A DNA stretch of 64,000 nt from Fibrobacter sp. UWT2 (GCF_900142545.1 NZ_FRBF01000009.1:62001-126000), one strand, 5' to 3'. Shown: positions 1-8,843, counted from the stretch's first letter. Numbers and translations: made by a program. Notes: a model not told the origin generated them from the sequence alone.

Positions 1-69
1 AAGAGTCAGATTACCCTTGAACGTCTTTATACCGTGAAGAGACCTGAAGCGGAAGAAGCTAAGGAATAA
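1..69 (+). CDS. C-terminal end of an unidentified protein (partial)
   Basis: Frame 1 is open from the window edge to a TAA at 67-69. It encodes the last 22 residues of a protein that starts upstream, ending in a charged tail (RPEAEEAKE). Eight bases separate it from the lipoprotein gene at 78, so the two are probably co-transcribed. The fragment is too short to assign a family or function. Confidence 0.6.
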   Translation, partial: KSQITLERLYTVKRPEAEEAKE

Positions 70-77
70 TTCCGGGC

Positions 78-530
78 ATGATGCGCAGGCTTTTTTATAT
101 ATCCTTAATTTCTGGCGCGCTCGCTCTTGCGGGCTGCTCCACGCACCCGTCGCCGCAACAGACGATGGTCGATGACCGTTACATGGTCTACAAGGAAATG
201 GAAAAGGCTTACCGCACGGCGGAAGAAGAATACCTGAACCTGCTCTTTAACATCGAGCGTATGCCTGAAGAAGAAGAGTTGTGGATCATGAAGCGTGACA
301 AGATGCTTGAGTTAATGCAACTCAAGGAACTTATGCTGAATGCCCGCAACGAACTGGACCAGGCTATGCAGGAGTGGGAACGCCATATGCTGGACCTGCA
401 GGCCGAACAGAAGAAGGCGCAGGTCAAACAGTATAATCCGAATTTCACTGGACGTGACGCGGAACGCACTAGTCCCGGACAGCTTTTGCCCGGCGAAGTC
501 AAGCCTAAACAAAAATACGGCGAACTTTAG
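78..530 (+). CDS. small coiled-coil lipoprotein, function unknown
   Basis: This 150-residue protein starts with a lipoprotein signal peptide: an Arg-Arg n-region, a hydrophobic stretch and the lipobox LAGC with the lipidated Cys at residue 20. It is therefore expected to be anchored to a membrane facing the periplasm. Residues about 35-120 are rich in Glu, Met, Leu and Lys with heptad-like spacing, which suggests a long helical coiled coil, followed by a polar tail. Two ATGs stand in tandem at 78 and 81; either could be used and only weak ribosome-binding sequence precedes them. It ends one base before the stop of the convergent gene. I do not recognise a family. Confidence 0.75.
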   Translation: MMRRLFYISLISGALALAGCSTHPSPQQTMVDDRYMVYKEMEKAYRTAEEEYLNLLFNIERMPEEEELWIMKRDKMLELMQLKELMLNARNELDQAMQEWERHMLDLQAEQKKAQVKQYNPNFTGRDAERTSPGQLLPGEVKPKQKYGEL

Positions 531-3500
531 TTACTGCCAACTATTCTGGAACCCCATTCCAATAGAGAACTTGATGCGGGTGGGGGCGATGCTTTCGGGG
601 ATGCCCGGAACATCGATAGGTGTAAGCTTCCTACCGCCTTCGAGGTTTTCGTCTTCGCCGATGCGGTTCAGACCGCGGGCGAACGTAAGCGAAATGTCAA
701 ACGGAGTGCCGTAGAAGATGCGGTTGCTCATACGGAAGGATAGACCTACAGAACGGTCCCAGAAGTTGTGGTCGGTCAGCTTGTCGGTATCGATCCACTT
801 GTTGTTCCAGGCGGCGCCAATCTGGGCAAACCCGTCGATGTAGAAACCGCGTGTCTCAAAAATCCATAAGCTCTTGCGCCAATCGTCATAGACCGGGAAC
901 AAGTAGTGAAGTTCTGCGATAGCAGTTTTGGTGCCTGCCAGCGTGTAACTTTCGGAGTTGCGCAGGTAGGGGTAGCCTTCGAGGAATATGGGGTCGTAGT
1001 AGTAAGAATCGAGGGTGTCCTGGTCTGCGTCGGTGGACCATTTGAAGATGCCTGCGATTTTTCCGCCGGCCGCTAGGCGGGCGCCGGTAAGCGGGCTTTG
1101 GATGCTTCCGTAAAGGTTGATACCGAATTCGTTGATGTGGAAGTTGCGGTACTTGGGCGTGATTTTGCCGTTAGAGTTGACGGTAAAGCTTTCGGCGAAA
1201 GTGCCGGGGCGGTACAAGTCGGAATTGGAGGTCTGCAAGTAGAGTCGCATTCCGTTGCCTTGACCGTTGATTTCGGAGCCTTCGGCATGGTCCCCGTAGA
1301 GGCCGAGGGCGATGAGCAGGCTTAAGCGTTTTTGATAAGTCCAGTCGAAGTTGTCTTCGTACAGGTTGAAGTTTGCCCAGTCGTAACCCAAGGCCACTTG
1401 CAGTGTGTCGATGCTCTTGAAGACGCTGTAACCTACGCCTGCCATAATGGCCTGCATGGGAATAGCGTAGTGGGTAATGCCGAGGCTATCGCCACCATGA
1501 GCGGCAACGTCTTCGTAGCGCAAAGTATCCTTGCTGGTGTAGTTGGCGTAGGTGTAGCTAAGGGAAAGGTCCAGAGGTGTGCTCTTGTTTTCCCATGCCA
1601 CGAAGAATTCTTTTTCTTGTTCGGGGTTGAGGCCGTCGGTGTTGATGTAGTCGAAGCCTGCGCCTAGTTCTAGCAAGAATCCGATTTGAATGGTGTTCTT
1701 TTTAAGCGGATCCGAAAGGATGGCGGCAAGACCTGCCTTGGCCTTGACCTTTCCATCGCCGAAGACGGTGAGGTCGGGGGCATTTTCGCTGAAGACGACC
1801 ATGGGAACGAACAGGGGAACGAAGGGGATGGGTTTGTAATCCTTTTCGATGCCCGCCAGTTCGATGTCGGTCAGTTCAATGGGCTTTACGATACGTTCGG
1901 GAAGCTTGCCCTGCAGGGTAATGGCTGCAGGGGCGGGCTTTTGCGCAATGGTGCGGGTGGTGTCGCTGACCTTAATGATGGAGTCGCGGAGTGTGACTGC
2001 GGGAACCTTGGCGCAGGAATCAGTGGCGGTAGAGTTCTCGCAATTCCATGTGGTGTCGGCAACCTGAATGATGCTGTCTCGCTCGCTGACGGTGACTGTG
2101 GTGTCGTCGATCATGGGAACGGTGGTGTAGGCTATTTTGTAGAGCGAGAAACCGTCCTTGTCGTATTCCGTAAAGTAGAGCGTGTCTCCGGCGAGAACCG
2201 GAGTGAAGGCGCCGCCGATAACGTTTGTAAGTGGTGTCTCGGCGCCGGAGGTCAAGTCTTTTTCAATCAGGTTGAAAATCCCGTTACGGTTACTAGCGAA
2301 GACAATCTTGTTGTTGTCCAGCCAGTTGACGTCTCGTTCGTCGAAACCTTTTGTGCTGACAATCTTGAAGTTCTTGCCGTCGCTATCAATGACGGCGATG
2401 CCGCGAGTCTCGTTATCGAAGAAACCGAATGCAATGCGCTTGCCGTCGGGGCTGAATTTCGGACTGTATATATTGTAGTAGTCGAATTTGGCGTCAGGTA
2501 CGAAAATGTCGACGGGATCTTCGGAAGTGTAGTCGGTGAAATCCTTGGGGTATGGAACCTTGGCCAGCTTGAATCGGGTACTGTAAGGTTCGCGCATGGC
2601 GAAGATAATGGTCGTTCCCTGGGCGTCAATGGCAGGGTAAACGGCGTCGGCGAGGTAAGTGACGTAAAGTTCGTGCTTGTTGGTGTCGCTGACGGCGATG
2701 TCGAAATGGGCGTGCCCGTCCTTGTCGCGGTTCTGGTAGCTGACGTAGGCAAGAATGGGACCTTGGACACTATCCTGATGGACGTCGATACCCTTGTCCA
2801 TCCATCCCTTCTTGATTTTAAAGCCGTGCTTAGCGTAGTCGCCAATGTCGATGAGGTCGGATTCGTTCTCGATTTCAATTTCGCCGATTTCTACGCCGTC
2901 GATATTGTTGCTGGAGTCCTTGGCGCTGGAGTCCGCCTTGTCGGCGCTGGGGAGTTTCATTTTAAAGAGTCCGCCGTCGAACCAGAGTCCGCCGAAGTTT
3001 GAAACGCCGTAAAGTTCCGTGCCGGCGACAACGGGGAAGTCTTGCCAGAAAGAACCTTCGGTGAGCTTGATGCCCTCAATGAGATGGCCGACGCTGTCGC
3101 GTTGGGCGCGGTAATGTTTGGTGATTTCCGCTTTCCAGTTGTCGTAAAGTTCCTGTTCGCTAATGCCCAGGACCTTCTTGATTGCTCCGTCCAGAGTGAG
3201 GCGGTGGTATTTGGACATTTCATGCCAAATCTTGGGCATGGCGTCTTCGCCATAGGTCGCACTAATATAGCGTACCAGCGAAAAACCCTGGGTGTAAGGG
3301 CCTAGTTCTGCGAACAGGGAATTGTCCGAGAAGTCGTGCATGTAGGGGAGCGTAAGCAGGCTGTCGTTCAAGGCTGCCACGCGAAGCAACATGTCGCGGT
3401 GGGTGTCCCAGGCGTCAAAACCCATACGGCTGGATTCGTACTGAGCGGTACCTTCGGCGAGCCAAAGCGGCTGCAAAGTAAAAGGAATCAGGGTGGCAAA

Positions 3501-3992
3501 ATCTTGCGTGGTACGTTCGTTATAGTAGTCGGTATAGCTGACCTGCAGACCGTAAATGCTCGGCTTGAACTTGCTTGCGTTTTCGATACTGACCAAGTGA
3601 CTGAATTCGTGAGTCACCACGTCCGAAAGCCAACCATGGCTGCTGCGAATTTTAAAGTCCCAGTTGGTGAGCCAAAGGTTGATGGAGTTCTCGCTAGGGA
3701 TTGCATTGCCGTTGCTGTAGAGGGCGTTGTTGAGAGTCGCGTTCACTCGGCCAGGCAGATCGTGGTGGTAACGGTTGACTACGGAATCATAAACCGCTTC
3801 GGCGTAAGCAGAAACTTTGGAGGCGTGCGAACTATATTCGGCGGGATAGATGAAGTTGAAATGGTCGGTGCTTGCGGCTTTCCAACGGATGTCGCTGTTG
3901 TTGCCGTAAAAGCCTACGGCGAAGGTAGAAACACTTGCCGATAAGACCGTTGCCGTTAAAACCGATAAAAAGCTCGAAATAGACGCGCGCAT
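531..3992 (-). CDS. outer-membrane protein: gluzincin-like domain + TolB-like propeller + C-terminal beta-barrel
   Basis: A 1153-residue secreted protein with three parts. After a signal peptide (residues 1-28), residues about 35-300 resemble the peptidase-MA/gluzincin fold: HEFSH (H128, E129, H132) and a downstream WLAEG (E180) fit the two zinc histidines, catalytic Glu and third zinc ligand. Residues about 300-680 contain SPDGKRIAF-type repeats of TolB-like (WD40-like) propellers. The last ~400 residues alternate hydrophobic and aromatic residues, carry an Omp85-like GYPYLR segment and end in Trp-Gln, so an outer-membrane barrel is likely. I start at the ATG at 3992, which directly gives the signal peptide; a TTG at 4004 is in frame but lies in the presumed -10 box. 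Whether the peptidase is active, and its substrate, are unknown. Confidence 0.8.
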   Translation of the reverse strand: MRASISSFLSVLTATVLSASVSTFAVGFYGNNSDIRWKAASTDHFNFIYPAEYSSHASKVSAYAEAVYDSVVNRYHHDLPGRVNATLNNALYSNGNAIPSENSINLWLTNWDFKIRSSHGWLSDVVTHEFSHLVSIENASKFKPSIYGLQVSYTDYYNERTTQDFATLIPFTLQPLWLAEGTAQYESSRMGFDAWDTHRDMLLRVAALNDSLLTLPYMHDFSDNSLFAELGPYTQGFSLVRYISATYGEDAMPKIWHEMSKYHRLTLDGAIKKVLGISEQELYDNWKAEITKHYRAQRDSVGHLIEGIKLTEGSFWQDFPVVAGTELYGVSNFGGLWFDGGLFKMKLPSADKADSSAKDSSNNIDGVEIGEIEIENESDLIDIGDYAKHGFKIKKGWMDKGIDVHQDSVQGPILAYVSYQNRDKDGHAHFDIAVSDTNKHELYVTYLADAVYPAIDAQGTTIIFAMREPYSTRFKLAKVPYPKDFTDYTSEDPVDIFVPDAKFDYYNIYSPKFSPDGKRIAFGFFDNETRGIAVIDSDGKNFKIVSTKGFDERDVNWLDNNKIVFASNRNGIFNLIEKDLTSGAETPLTNVIGGAFTPVLAGDTLYFTEYDKDGFSLYKIAYTTVPMIDDTTVTVSERDSIIQVADTTWNCENSTATDSCAKVPAVTLRDSIIKVSDTTRTIAQKPAPAAITLQGKLPERIVKPIELTDIELAGIEKDYKPIPFVPLFVPMVVFSENAPDLTVFGDGKVKAKAGLAAILSDPLKKNTIQIGFLLELGAGFDYINTDGLNPEQEKEFFVAWENKSTPLDLSLSYTYANYTSKDTLRYEDVAAHGGDSLGITHYAIPMQAIMAGVGYSVFKSIDTLQVALGYDWANFNLYEDNFDWTYQKRLSLLIALGLYGDHAEGSEINGQGNGMRLYLQTSNSDLYRPGTFAESFTVNSNGKITPKYRNFHINEFGINLYGSIQSPLTGARLAAGGKIAGIFKWSTDADQDTLDSYYYDPIFLEGYPYLRNSESYTLAGTKTAIAELHYLFPVYDDWRKSLWIFETRGFYIDGFAQIGAAWNNKWIDTDKLTDHNFWDRSVGLSFRMSNRIFYGTPFDISLTFARGLNRIGEDENLEGGRKLTPIDVPGIPESIAPTRIKFSIGMGFQNSWQ

Positions 3993-4002
3993 AGTAAAGT
4001 AC

Positions 4003-4008
4003 AATATA
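4003..4008 (-). promoter_or_regulatory. candidate -10 box for the outer-membrane protein gene
   Basis: On the minus strand the sequence TATATT lies 10 bases before the ATG at 3992. If it is the -10 element, the transcript would begin only a few bases before the start codon, and no Shine-Dalgarno sequence is visible in between. The same box occurs 6-7 bases before ATG at fmt, uvrA, the gene at 34512 and the gene at 39090. It is a prediction from sequence only. Confidence 0.4.
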
Positions 4009-4025
4009 CAAAAATGCCAGGGTAC

Positions 4026-4059
4026 AAAAAGTCTCCCTATTCAAGTAGAATAGGGAGAC
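4026..4059 (-). terminator. Rho-independent terminator of the GH5 gene
   Basis: A perfect 12-bp stem (4031-4042 with 4048-4059) encloses a 5-base loop. On the minus strand it is followed by TTTTTG (4026-4030). It lies about 30 bases after the stop of the minus-strand GH5 gene and before the promoter of the next gene on the same strand, so it separates two transcription units. Confidence 0.85.
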
Positions 4060-4088
4060 CCCAAGGAGTTGATGTTTAAGCTTATTTA

Positions 4089-6104
4089 TTATTCTGCAAC
4101 GCCGAGGCCAAGGGCCTTGTCGATGCCATCGATGAGCTTGGTGCCCTTGAGTTCACCTTCGAACAGCGAGAAGTTGCCGGTGTAACCCCAGTGCGTCCAA
4201 GGAATCTGGAGGGTGTCGCAGATTTCGCGCATGGCGGTCAGGTAGTTCAAACGGTCTTCGGCGGTAGACTTGAGGTTCAAAGCGCCGAATTCGTTGATGA
4301 TCACCGGAACATTGTTGGTGGCGGCCCACTTTTTGGCCTTCAGGATTTCAGCCATGATGGCTTCCTTGCTGCCGGTCTTGTAGTAGTTCTTGATGGCCGC
4401 TTTCACGTAAGACTGAGTGCTCTTGGTAACACCGAAGTCGCCGGAAACCGTGGACCACTTGGCCGGATCGTAGGGGAACGGAATTCCCTTGATGGTGGCG
4501 TAGTCCGTCCAGGAACCGCCTTGGTGCGTAAAGGCGAACGGTTCGTAGGTGTGAATCACGTAAACGATGTTGTCGTCGGTGAACGGGGTGCGTTTGATGA
4601 GCAGTGCAATGGAATACCACTGTGCGTCACCGAAGAGAATCGTGTGCTTCTTGTCGACCGTGCGGATAGAGTCGATCATGGCCTGTGCTGCAATGGTCCA
4701 TGTTGCGGCGGGCACCTTGCCGTTAGACATATCGGGCTCGTTCAGCAGTTCGAAGAACAGGTCTTCGCGAGTATTTTCGGCGTAGTGGGCGGCCACATGC
4801 TTCCAGGTTTCTGCCATCATCTGGATGTACTTGTTGTTCTTGGCGCTAGTAGCGTTGTAGCTGTTATCGTATTCGTGGTAGTCAATCACGAACGACATGT
4901 TGTGCTTGCCGGTCCATTCTACGAAGGAATCGAGAACGGTAAAGAGCGTGCTGTCGTCAAAGGCGAGTTCGACGGTTCCCGTGGTGTCCTTGACAAATGC
5001 GTCGCGGTTGGTGGCGTACAGGTCAAGGTCAATCGGCAAACGAAGACTCTTGATTCCGTTGTCGGCCAAAAGCTTGATGTCGGTTTCGTCAAAGACGAAT
5101 TCTTTGAACTTGCCGTCGGCATTTTCAAGCCAGTTCGTGAAGTTGATACCCTTGTTCAGGTACTTCATGGCCTTTTCTTGCAGCGGGTTCGTGACCGTGA
5201 TTTCGGCTTCGGTGAATTCGACCGTCGGAATCACCGGGTCCTTGATTTCCATATCGGGCTTGTCTGCTTCAACTTCAGAAGTGTCTTGCAGATAAACGTT
5301 GTCTATGAACAGCGAGTCCGTAATGATTTTGCCCTTGGTTCCCTTGGCTTGGAAACTAATGGCCTTGATGTTCTTGGCATCGAATGCAACTTCTTTGCCC
5401 CAGCCGCCCTGAACGAGGTCCTTGAAGCGGATGACAGCCTGTGTCCAGGTGCGAGATGCCCTGACCTTGGCCAAATGAACGTCATAGTCCTTGACGTCAT
5501 TAACTTCGATGTGGACTTCGTGTGCACCACCCATATACCAATAGGTAATGCCGCCAAAGCGTCCGTTTTCGTCGTCAACGGCGACCTGGATGCCCCAGCC
5601 TACATACGGATCGTATTCGTAATCGCCTTGATCGAGAGTGTAATTTACTTGCAATGCGTAGCTGGAACCGTTGTTGACTGCACCGGCGATGATGTCTCCG
5701 TCTTCGTTTACGGGAGTCGTGATGACAGAGGCTCCGTCGTTGTCGACGTCACTGTAAGTGTACCAGTAATCGTCCAGAGCGCTCGAATGGTTGTCGCCGT
5801 CTTCAAAGTCGTCAACCAGGAGACCCTTGCCTGCGGCGGGTGTGATATTGCCCTGCTCGGGGGTGGGTTCTGTGGTGGGCACGGTAGAATCGGTGGGCAC
5901 TACAGTGGTGTCGTTGGGGGTGACGACAGAATCTGCAGGCGTTGTGCTAGGATCGTTTCTCGGAGTGGTTGTGTTGGTAGAATCCGTTGGTGTAACTTCA
6001 GGATCGGTGATGGTAGTCTTGTCGGAAGAATTGTCGCTACAGGCGCTCATGAAGAGGAGTGCTGCGGCAGAAAGTGCTAGGCTGGTCTTGGTTTTGAAGT
6101 TCAT
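4089..6104 (-). CDS. lipoprotein glycoside hydrolase family 5 with CBM11-like module
   Basis: A 671-residue predicted cell-surface or periplasmic glycanase. The signal peptide ends in SAC with lipid Cys at residue 22, followed by a Thr/Pro/Asp/Ser linker (about 25-90). Residues about 94-275 (LLVDDFEDGDN, GITYWYMGG, SLFIDNVYL) resemble CBM11, a beta-glucan-binding module common in Fibrobacter cellulases. Residues about 310-665 form a GH5 barrel: LLNEP gives the acid/base E456 and VIINEFG the nucleophile E605. GH5 retaining enzymes cleave beta-1,4 glucans, mannans and related chains; I cannot fix the substrate. A GAGGT ribosome site lies upstream of the ATG at 6104. It is a single-gene unit with its own terminator, divergent from the gene at 6267. 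Confidence 0.88.
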   Translation of the reverse strand: MNFKTKTSLALSAAALLFMSACSDNSSDKTTITDPEVTPTDSTNTTTPRNDPSTTPADSVVTPNDTTVVPTDSTVPTTEPTPEQGNITPAAGKGLLVDDFEDGDNHSSALDDYWYTYSDVDNDGASVITTPVNEDGDIIAGAVNNGSSYALQVNYTLDQGDYEYDPYVGWGIQVAVDDENGRFGGITYWYMGGAHEVHIEVNDVKDYDVHLAKVRASRTWTQAVIRFKDLVQGGWGKEVAFDAKNIKAISFQAKGTKGKIITDSLFIDNVYLQDTSEVEADKPDMEIKDPVIPTVEFTEAEITVTNPLQEKAMKYLNKGINFTNWLENADGKFKEFVFDETDIKLLADNGIKSLRLPIDLDLYATNRDAFVKDTTGTVELAFDDSTLFTVLDSFVEWTGKHNMSFVIDYHEYDNSYNATSAKNNKYIQMMAETWKHVAAHYAENTREDLFFELLNEPDMSNGKVPAATWTIAAQAMIDSIRTVDKKHTILFGDAQWYSIALLIKRTPFTDDNIVYVIHTYEPFAFTHQGGSWTDYATIKGIPFPYDPAKWSTVSGDFGVTKSTQSYVKAAIKNYYKTGSKEAIMAEILKAKKWAATNNVPVIINEFGALNLKSTAEDRLNYLTAMREICDTLQIPWTHWGYTGNFSLFEGELKGTKLIDGIDKALGLGVAE

Positions 6105-6143
6105 CTTGACCTCGTTTGTTTGAAACCTTGGGTTGTCCCAATT

Positions 6144-6174
6144 CCCTTTTACCCTTAATCTATTATTAAAAGGG
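6144..6174. promoter_or_regulatory. inverted repeat between two divergent genes
   Basis: An 8-bp perfect inverted repeat (CCCTTTTA at 6144-6151, TAAAAGGG at 6167-6174, 15-base spacer) sits in the 162-base gap between the GH5 gene and the divergent gene at 6267. A second short one (TTGGG...CCCAA, about 6129-6142) lies nearer the GH5 start. The gap is T-rich on its right side. The repeat could be an operator or promoter-flanking structure; nothing else is recognised here. Confidence 0.35.
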
Positions 6175-6266
6175 CGTAATGAGTTTAGTAAATTGGCCTG
6201 TTTTTGCGCAGGTGTATCGGGTGTGTCGTGCCTTGTTTTGGCTTTTTTTGCTATTTTTTCTCATAA

Positions 6267-7682
6267 ATGCGCTTTTTTTCTGAAAATTACCATAAATCCA
6301 TTAGCTTTGTCCGCAAGGAAAAGCCTATAGATTTGTGCTGGGAATCACAGAAAATGGTTGATAGGCGCTATGCCGGATGCAACCGCATTGATTTGCAGAA
6401 AGGGGAAGTCCCCTCTTACGGATACGTTTCTGGCGATAACCTGAAGCCGGTGGGCGTTTACGTTGTCATGCGTGGGCGAAAGATTCCCGATGGCGTGTAT
6501 GTGTACGATGCTGCCGGCAAAAGCAATACTCCCGATGCAATGGGGCAACTGGTGCGTATTGGCGGCAAGGACGAAATGAAGAAAATCGTGGCCGCCTTCC
6601 CGGACAAGGATTTTGCCGAAGAAGCTCCGATGCTCTACATTTTTACGGGACTTTTAGAACGTGCCGTTTGGCGCTTTAGAGAATCTGCTTATGCGCAGGT
6701 GATGCAAGATGTGGGCGCCTGTGCGGGCAGCGTCTTGTTGCATTCAAGGTTCAAGGGGGCTAAGGTTTTTGCCTTGAGCGGATTTGTCGATGACCAAATT
6801 GCAATCGCTTTGAATTTGCCTTCTACAGAGATTCCCCTGGCAGCTCTTGCGGTGTTCCCGGAATATTGCGAATTGGCATTTGATTCGGTTGACGGTGGTG
6901 TAGGCGAAACCGCTTATTCAAACCGTAGCGAAATGGATGCTTCTGCCGGCGACTTGACGGAATTGCAGGCGGCAGACAATGTAGTTGCTTATGATCCAGC
7001 TCGCTATCCGTCGCTATTCATGCGCCAGAACCGCGTGGAAAATATCACGGATCTTTTGAAGTGCATTCGCATTCGTAGGCTTTCGACGCAGGCTTATCCG
7101 GGCGATGAATTCCCGCTGACGCCCGCAAAGTTCGATGCTGCCCATTACTTGGACAAAATTTCGGATATTGAGACTCCCTTGAACAATCATTTGCCCTTTA
7201 AGAAGGCGGGGCTGGACTTGGATGATTTCTCCAGTATGCTTCGCTGGCTTGAAGTGGGACAAATCAATTTGTTCGGTGCGGGACTTCTAAAAATCTGGAT
7301 AGTCTCTTTCGACGTGATGTTTGTCTACCCGGGCGTGTATCGTTACGTGCCTGTGCGTAAGTCTATTTACATGCAGTCGGGCATGCTGAATGTCAAGAAG
7401 TTTGCCAAGTGCCATTTGGCTCCCGAAACGGCTGAGAATACGGCCTATGCGGTGATTCTGACGGCGGACTTGAATGAATCCTGCAACTTGTTAGGCGAAC
7501 GTGCTTACCGTTATATGAACTTGAATGCAGGCTATTTTGCGCAGTCCATGACGTTGTCGGCAACATTGCTTCGCAGAACCGTGCGTAGTGAAAGGTTCTT
7601 CTATCAAGACGAATTGAAAGAATTGTGCGAAATCCCCGAAAACGAAAGTATCGTGGCTGAAATTTTAGTGGGAAAGGCCTAG
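6267..7682 (+). CDS. protein with two SagB-like nitroreductase halves
   Basis: A 471-residue protein without a signal peptide. Residues about 60-200 follow the second half of the SagB/ThcOx nitroreductase pattern: PDGVYVYDAAGK, then RFRESAYAQVMQDVGACAGSV, then a Leu/Asp segment with LPSTEIPLAALAVFP. After residue 260 the theme recurs: RRLSTQAY (compare the RRSxRxF flavin-phosphate motif), PGVYRYVP, then RAYRYMNLNAGYFAQSMTL. Family members bind FMN and oxidise azolines in peptide natural products. Here the motifs are weak and no peptide-modification genes are nearby, so activity is uncertain. It stands alone; TATTTT lies nine bases before the ATG and no Shine-Dalgarno is visible. Confidence 0.6.
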   Translation: MRFFSENYHKSISFVRKEKPIDLCWESQKMVDRRYAGCNRIDLQKGEVPSYGYVSGDNLKPVGVYVVMRGRKIPDGVYVYDAAGKSNTPDAMGQLVRIGGKDEMKKIVAAFPDKDFAEEAPMLYIFTGLLERAVWRFRESAYAQVMQDVGACAGSVLLHSRFKGAKVFALSGFVDDQIAIALNLPSTEIPLAALAVFPEYCELAFDSVDGGVGETAYSNRSEMDASAGDLTELQAADNVVAYDPARYPSLFMRQNRVENITDLLKCIRIRRLSTQAYPGDEFPLTPAKFDAAHYLDKISDIETPLNNHLPFKKAGLDLDDFSSMLRWLEVGQINLFGAGLLKIWIVSFDVMFVYPGVYRYVPVRKSIYMQSGMLNVKKFAKCHLAPETAENTAYAVILTADLNESCNLLGERAYRYMNLNAGYFAQSMTLSATLLRRTVRSERFFYQDELKELCEIPENESIVAEILVGKA

Positions 7683-7686
7683 CAAT

Positions 7687-8379
7687 TTAGGCAATCAAGT
7701 TTAAAATAATGGGTGCGACGATTGCAGTGAACAATCCTGCAATTCCAATGGAGAGGCTGCTCATGGCGCCTTGAACTTCGCCCATTTCCATAGCCCTGGT
7801 TGTGCCGAGCGCATGGCTTGCGGTACCGATAGCGATTCCTTGGGCCACCTTGTGCTTGATACGGCAGAATCTGCAGACGGCAGGGGCGGCTACGGCTCCG
7901 GTGATTCCCGTAATGGTGATGGCGATAATAGTGACCGAGGGGATGCCTCCGATTTGTGCCGATACGACGGAACCCATGGGAATCGTGATGGACTTTGGCA
8001 AAAGTGAAAGCATCAGGGTTTCGCTAAGGCCAATCAACTTGCTGATTACAATGACGCAGGCGAGCGAGGTGAGGCTCCCCGCAAAAATTCCGGCGAGAAT
8101 CGGTTTCCAGAATTGCGTGAGCTTGGAAATCTGTCGGTAGAGGGGAACTGCAAGCACCACGGTGGCGGGCGAAAGCATGACAGAGATGTAGTCGCCACCT
8201 ACGTTGTAGCTTTCGAGGCTAATACCCGTGAGAAGCAGGAATCCTACGATTAAGATGTTTGCAATCAGGAGCGGGTTCAAGAAGGAATACTTGAACTTTT
8301 TGCTGATGGTGACTCCGATTTCAAAGGCGACCAGCGTGAGCAAAATTCCGAAGAGGGGCGAGTTGATAATGGCGTTCAT
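7687..8379 (-). CDS. lrgB: LrgB/CidB-family membrane protein
   Basis: A 230-residue polytopic inner-membrane protein of the LrgB family. Recognisable family segments include ILTLVAFEIGVTISKK near the N-terminus, LLPKSITIPMGSVVSAQIGGIPSVT in the middle, and ASHALGTTRAMEMGEVQGAMSSLSIG near the C-terminus. It overlaps the upstream lrgA by four bases (ATGA), so the pair is translationally coupled. LrgA/LrgB homologues have been linked to murein hydrolase control and to export of small metabolites such as glycolate or pyruvate; which applies here cannot be told. Confidence 0.9.
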   Translation of the reverse strand: MNAIINSPLFGILLTLVAFEIGVTISKKFKYSFLNPLLIANILIVGFLLLTGISLESYNVGGDYISVMLSPATVVLAVPLYRQISKLTQFWKPILAGIFAGSLTSLACVIVISKLIGLSETLMLSLLPKSITIPMGSVVSAQIGGIPSVTIIAITITGITGAVAAPAVCRFCRIKHKVAQGIAIGTASHALGTTRAMEMGEVQGAMSSLSIGIAGLFTAIVAPIILNLIA

Positions 8380-8801
8380 TTTTCGCCCCCGTTTGTTTCG
8401 TTATGAGTAGCTCTTTTGGCGAGGCGTTCTGCACGCAATGCCAAATTTTCGCGGTATTCCTGCTTGCGGATGAACAGTTGCGTAACGCGGCCGCCAACAG
8501 CGATGGTGACGAGCGTGAAGGCGATGCACAAAAACAGGAGCAGGGGCCATTTCGAAAGGACTTCGTCACCGACAGCCATAATGGCGATGCTCGGCGGTAA
8601 AAAGAAGAGCGCCAGGTGATTCAGGAAAAAACTGGAAACGCCCGAAATTTGCTCTGGCTTGATAACTTTTGTACAAAGTAACGCCAGGAGAAGGACCATG
8701 CCGATAATATTCCCCGGAAGGGGAACGCCTACGATGCGGTGGAGGAACTCCCCGGCGACGCAAATGGCGAAAATGACGGCAAGTTGGAGCGGTATTCTCA
8801 T
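8376..8801 (-). CDS. lrgA: LrgA/CidA-family holin-like membrane protein
   Basis: A 141-residue protein with four predicted membrane segments, including the family signature VGVPLPGNIIGMVLLLALL and FFLPPSIAIMAVGDE, plus a charged C-terminal tail. I chose the ATG at 8801, since it begins MRIPLQLAVIF as in the family; the longer open frame upstream would run through the divergent fmt promoter and start codon. The partner lrgB follows with a four-base overlap. A candidate -10 (TATACT on the minus strand, 8822-8827) would give a leader of about a dozen bases without a clear ribosome-binding site. Confidence 0.88.
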   Translation of the reverse strand: MRIPLQLAVIFAICVAGEFLHRIVGVPLPGNIIGMVLLLALLCTKVIKPEQISGVSSFFLNHLALFFLPPSIAIMAVGDEVLSKWPLLLFLCIAFTLVTIAVGGRVTQLFIRKQEYRENLALRAERLAKRATHNETNGGEK

Positions 8802-8821
8802 TTCGGGCGTAAATGTAGAAA

Positions 8822-8843
8822 AGTATATTCTATATTTCATATT
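8822..8843. promoter_or_regulatory. overlapping divergent promoter region of lrgA and fmt
   Basis: Between lrgA (minus) and fmt (plus) only 42 bases remain. The plus strand carries TATATT at 8831-8836, exactly seven bases before the fmt ATG. The minus strand carries TATACT at 8822-8827, 20 bases before the lrgA ATG. If both are -10 boxes the two polymerases compete for the same DNA, and the fmt mRNA would be leaderless. Predicted from sequence only. Confidence 0.45.

Noticed and set aside
1686-6080. Plus-strand frames of 438 and 629 codons opposite the outer-membrane protein and the GH5 gene
   Set aside because: The opposite strand carries signal peptides and catalytic motifs; these frames have neither and have Val/Gly-rich shadow composition.
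7687-8801. Holin-like genes as prophage remains
   Set aside because: The pair is a standard chromosomal lrgA-lrgB unit, and there are no other phage genes in the window.
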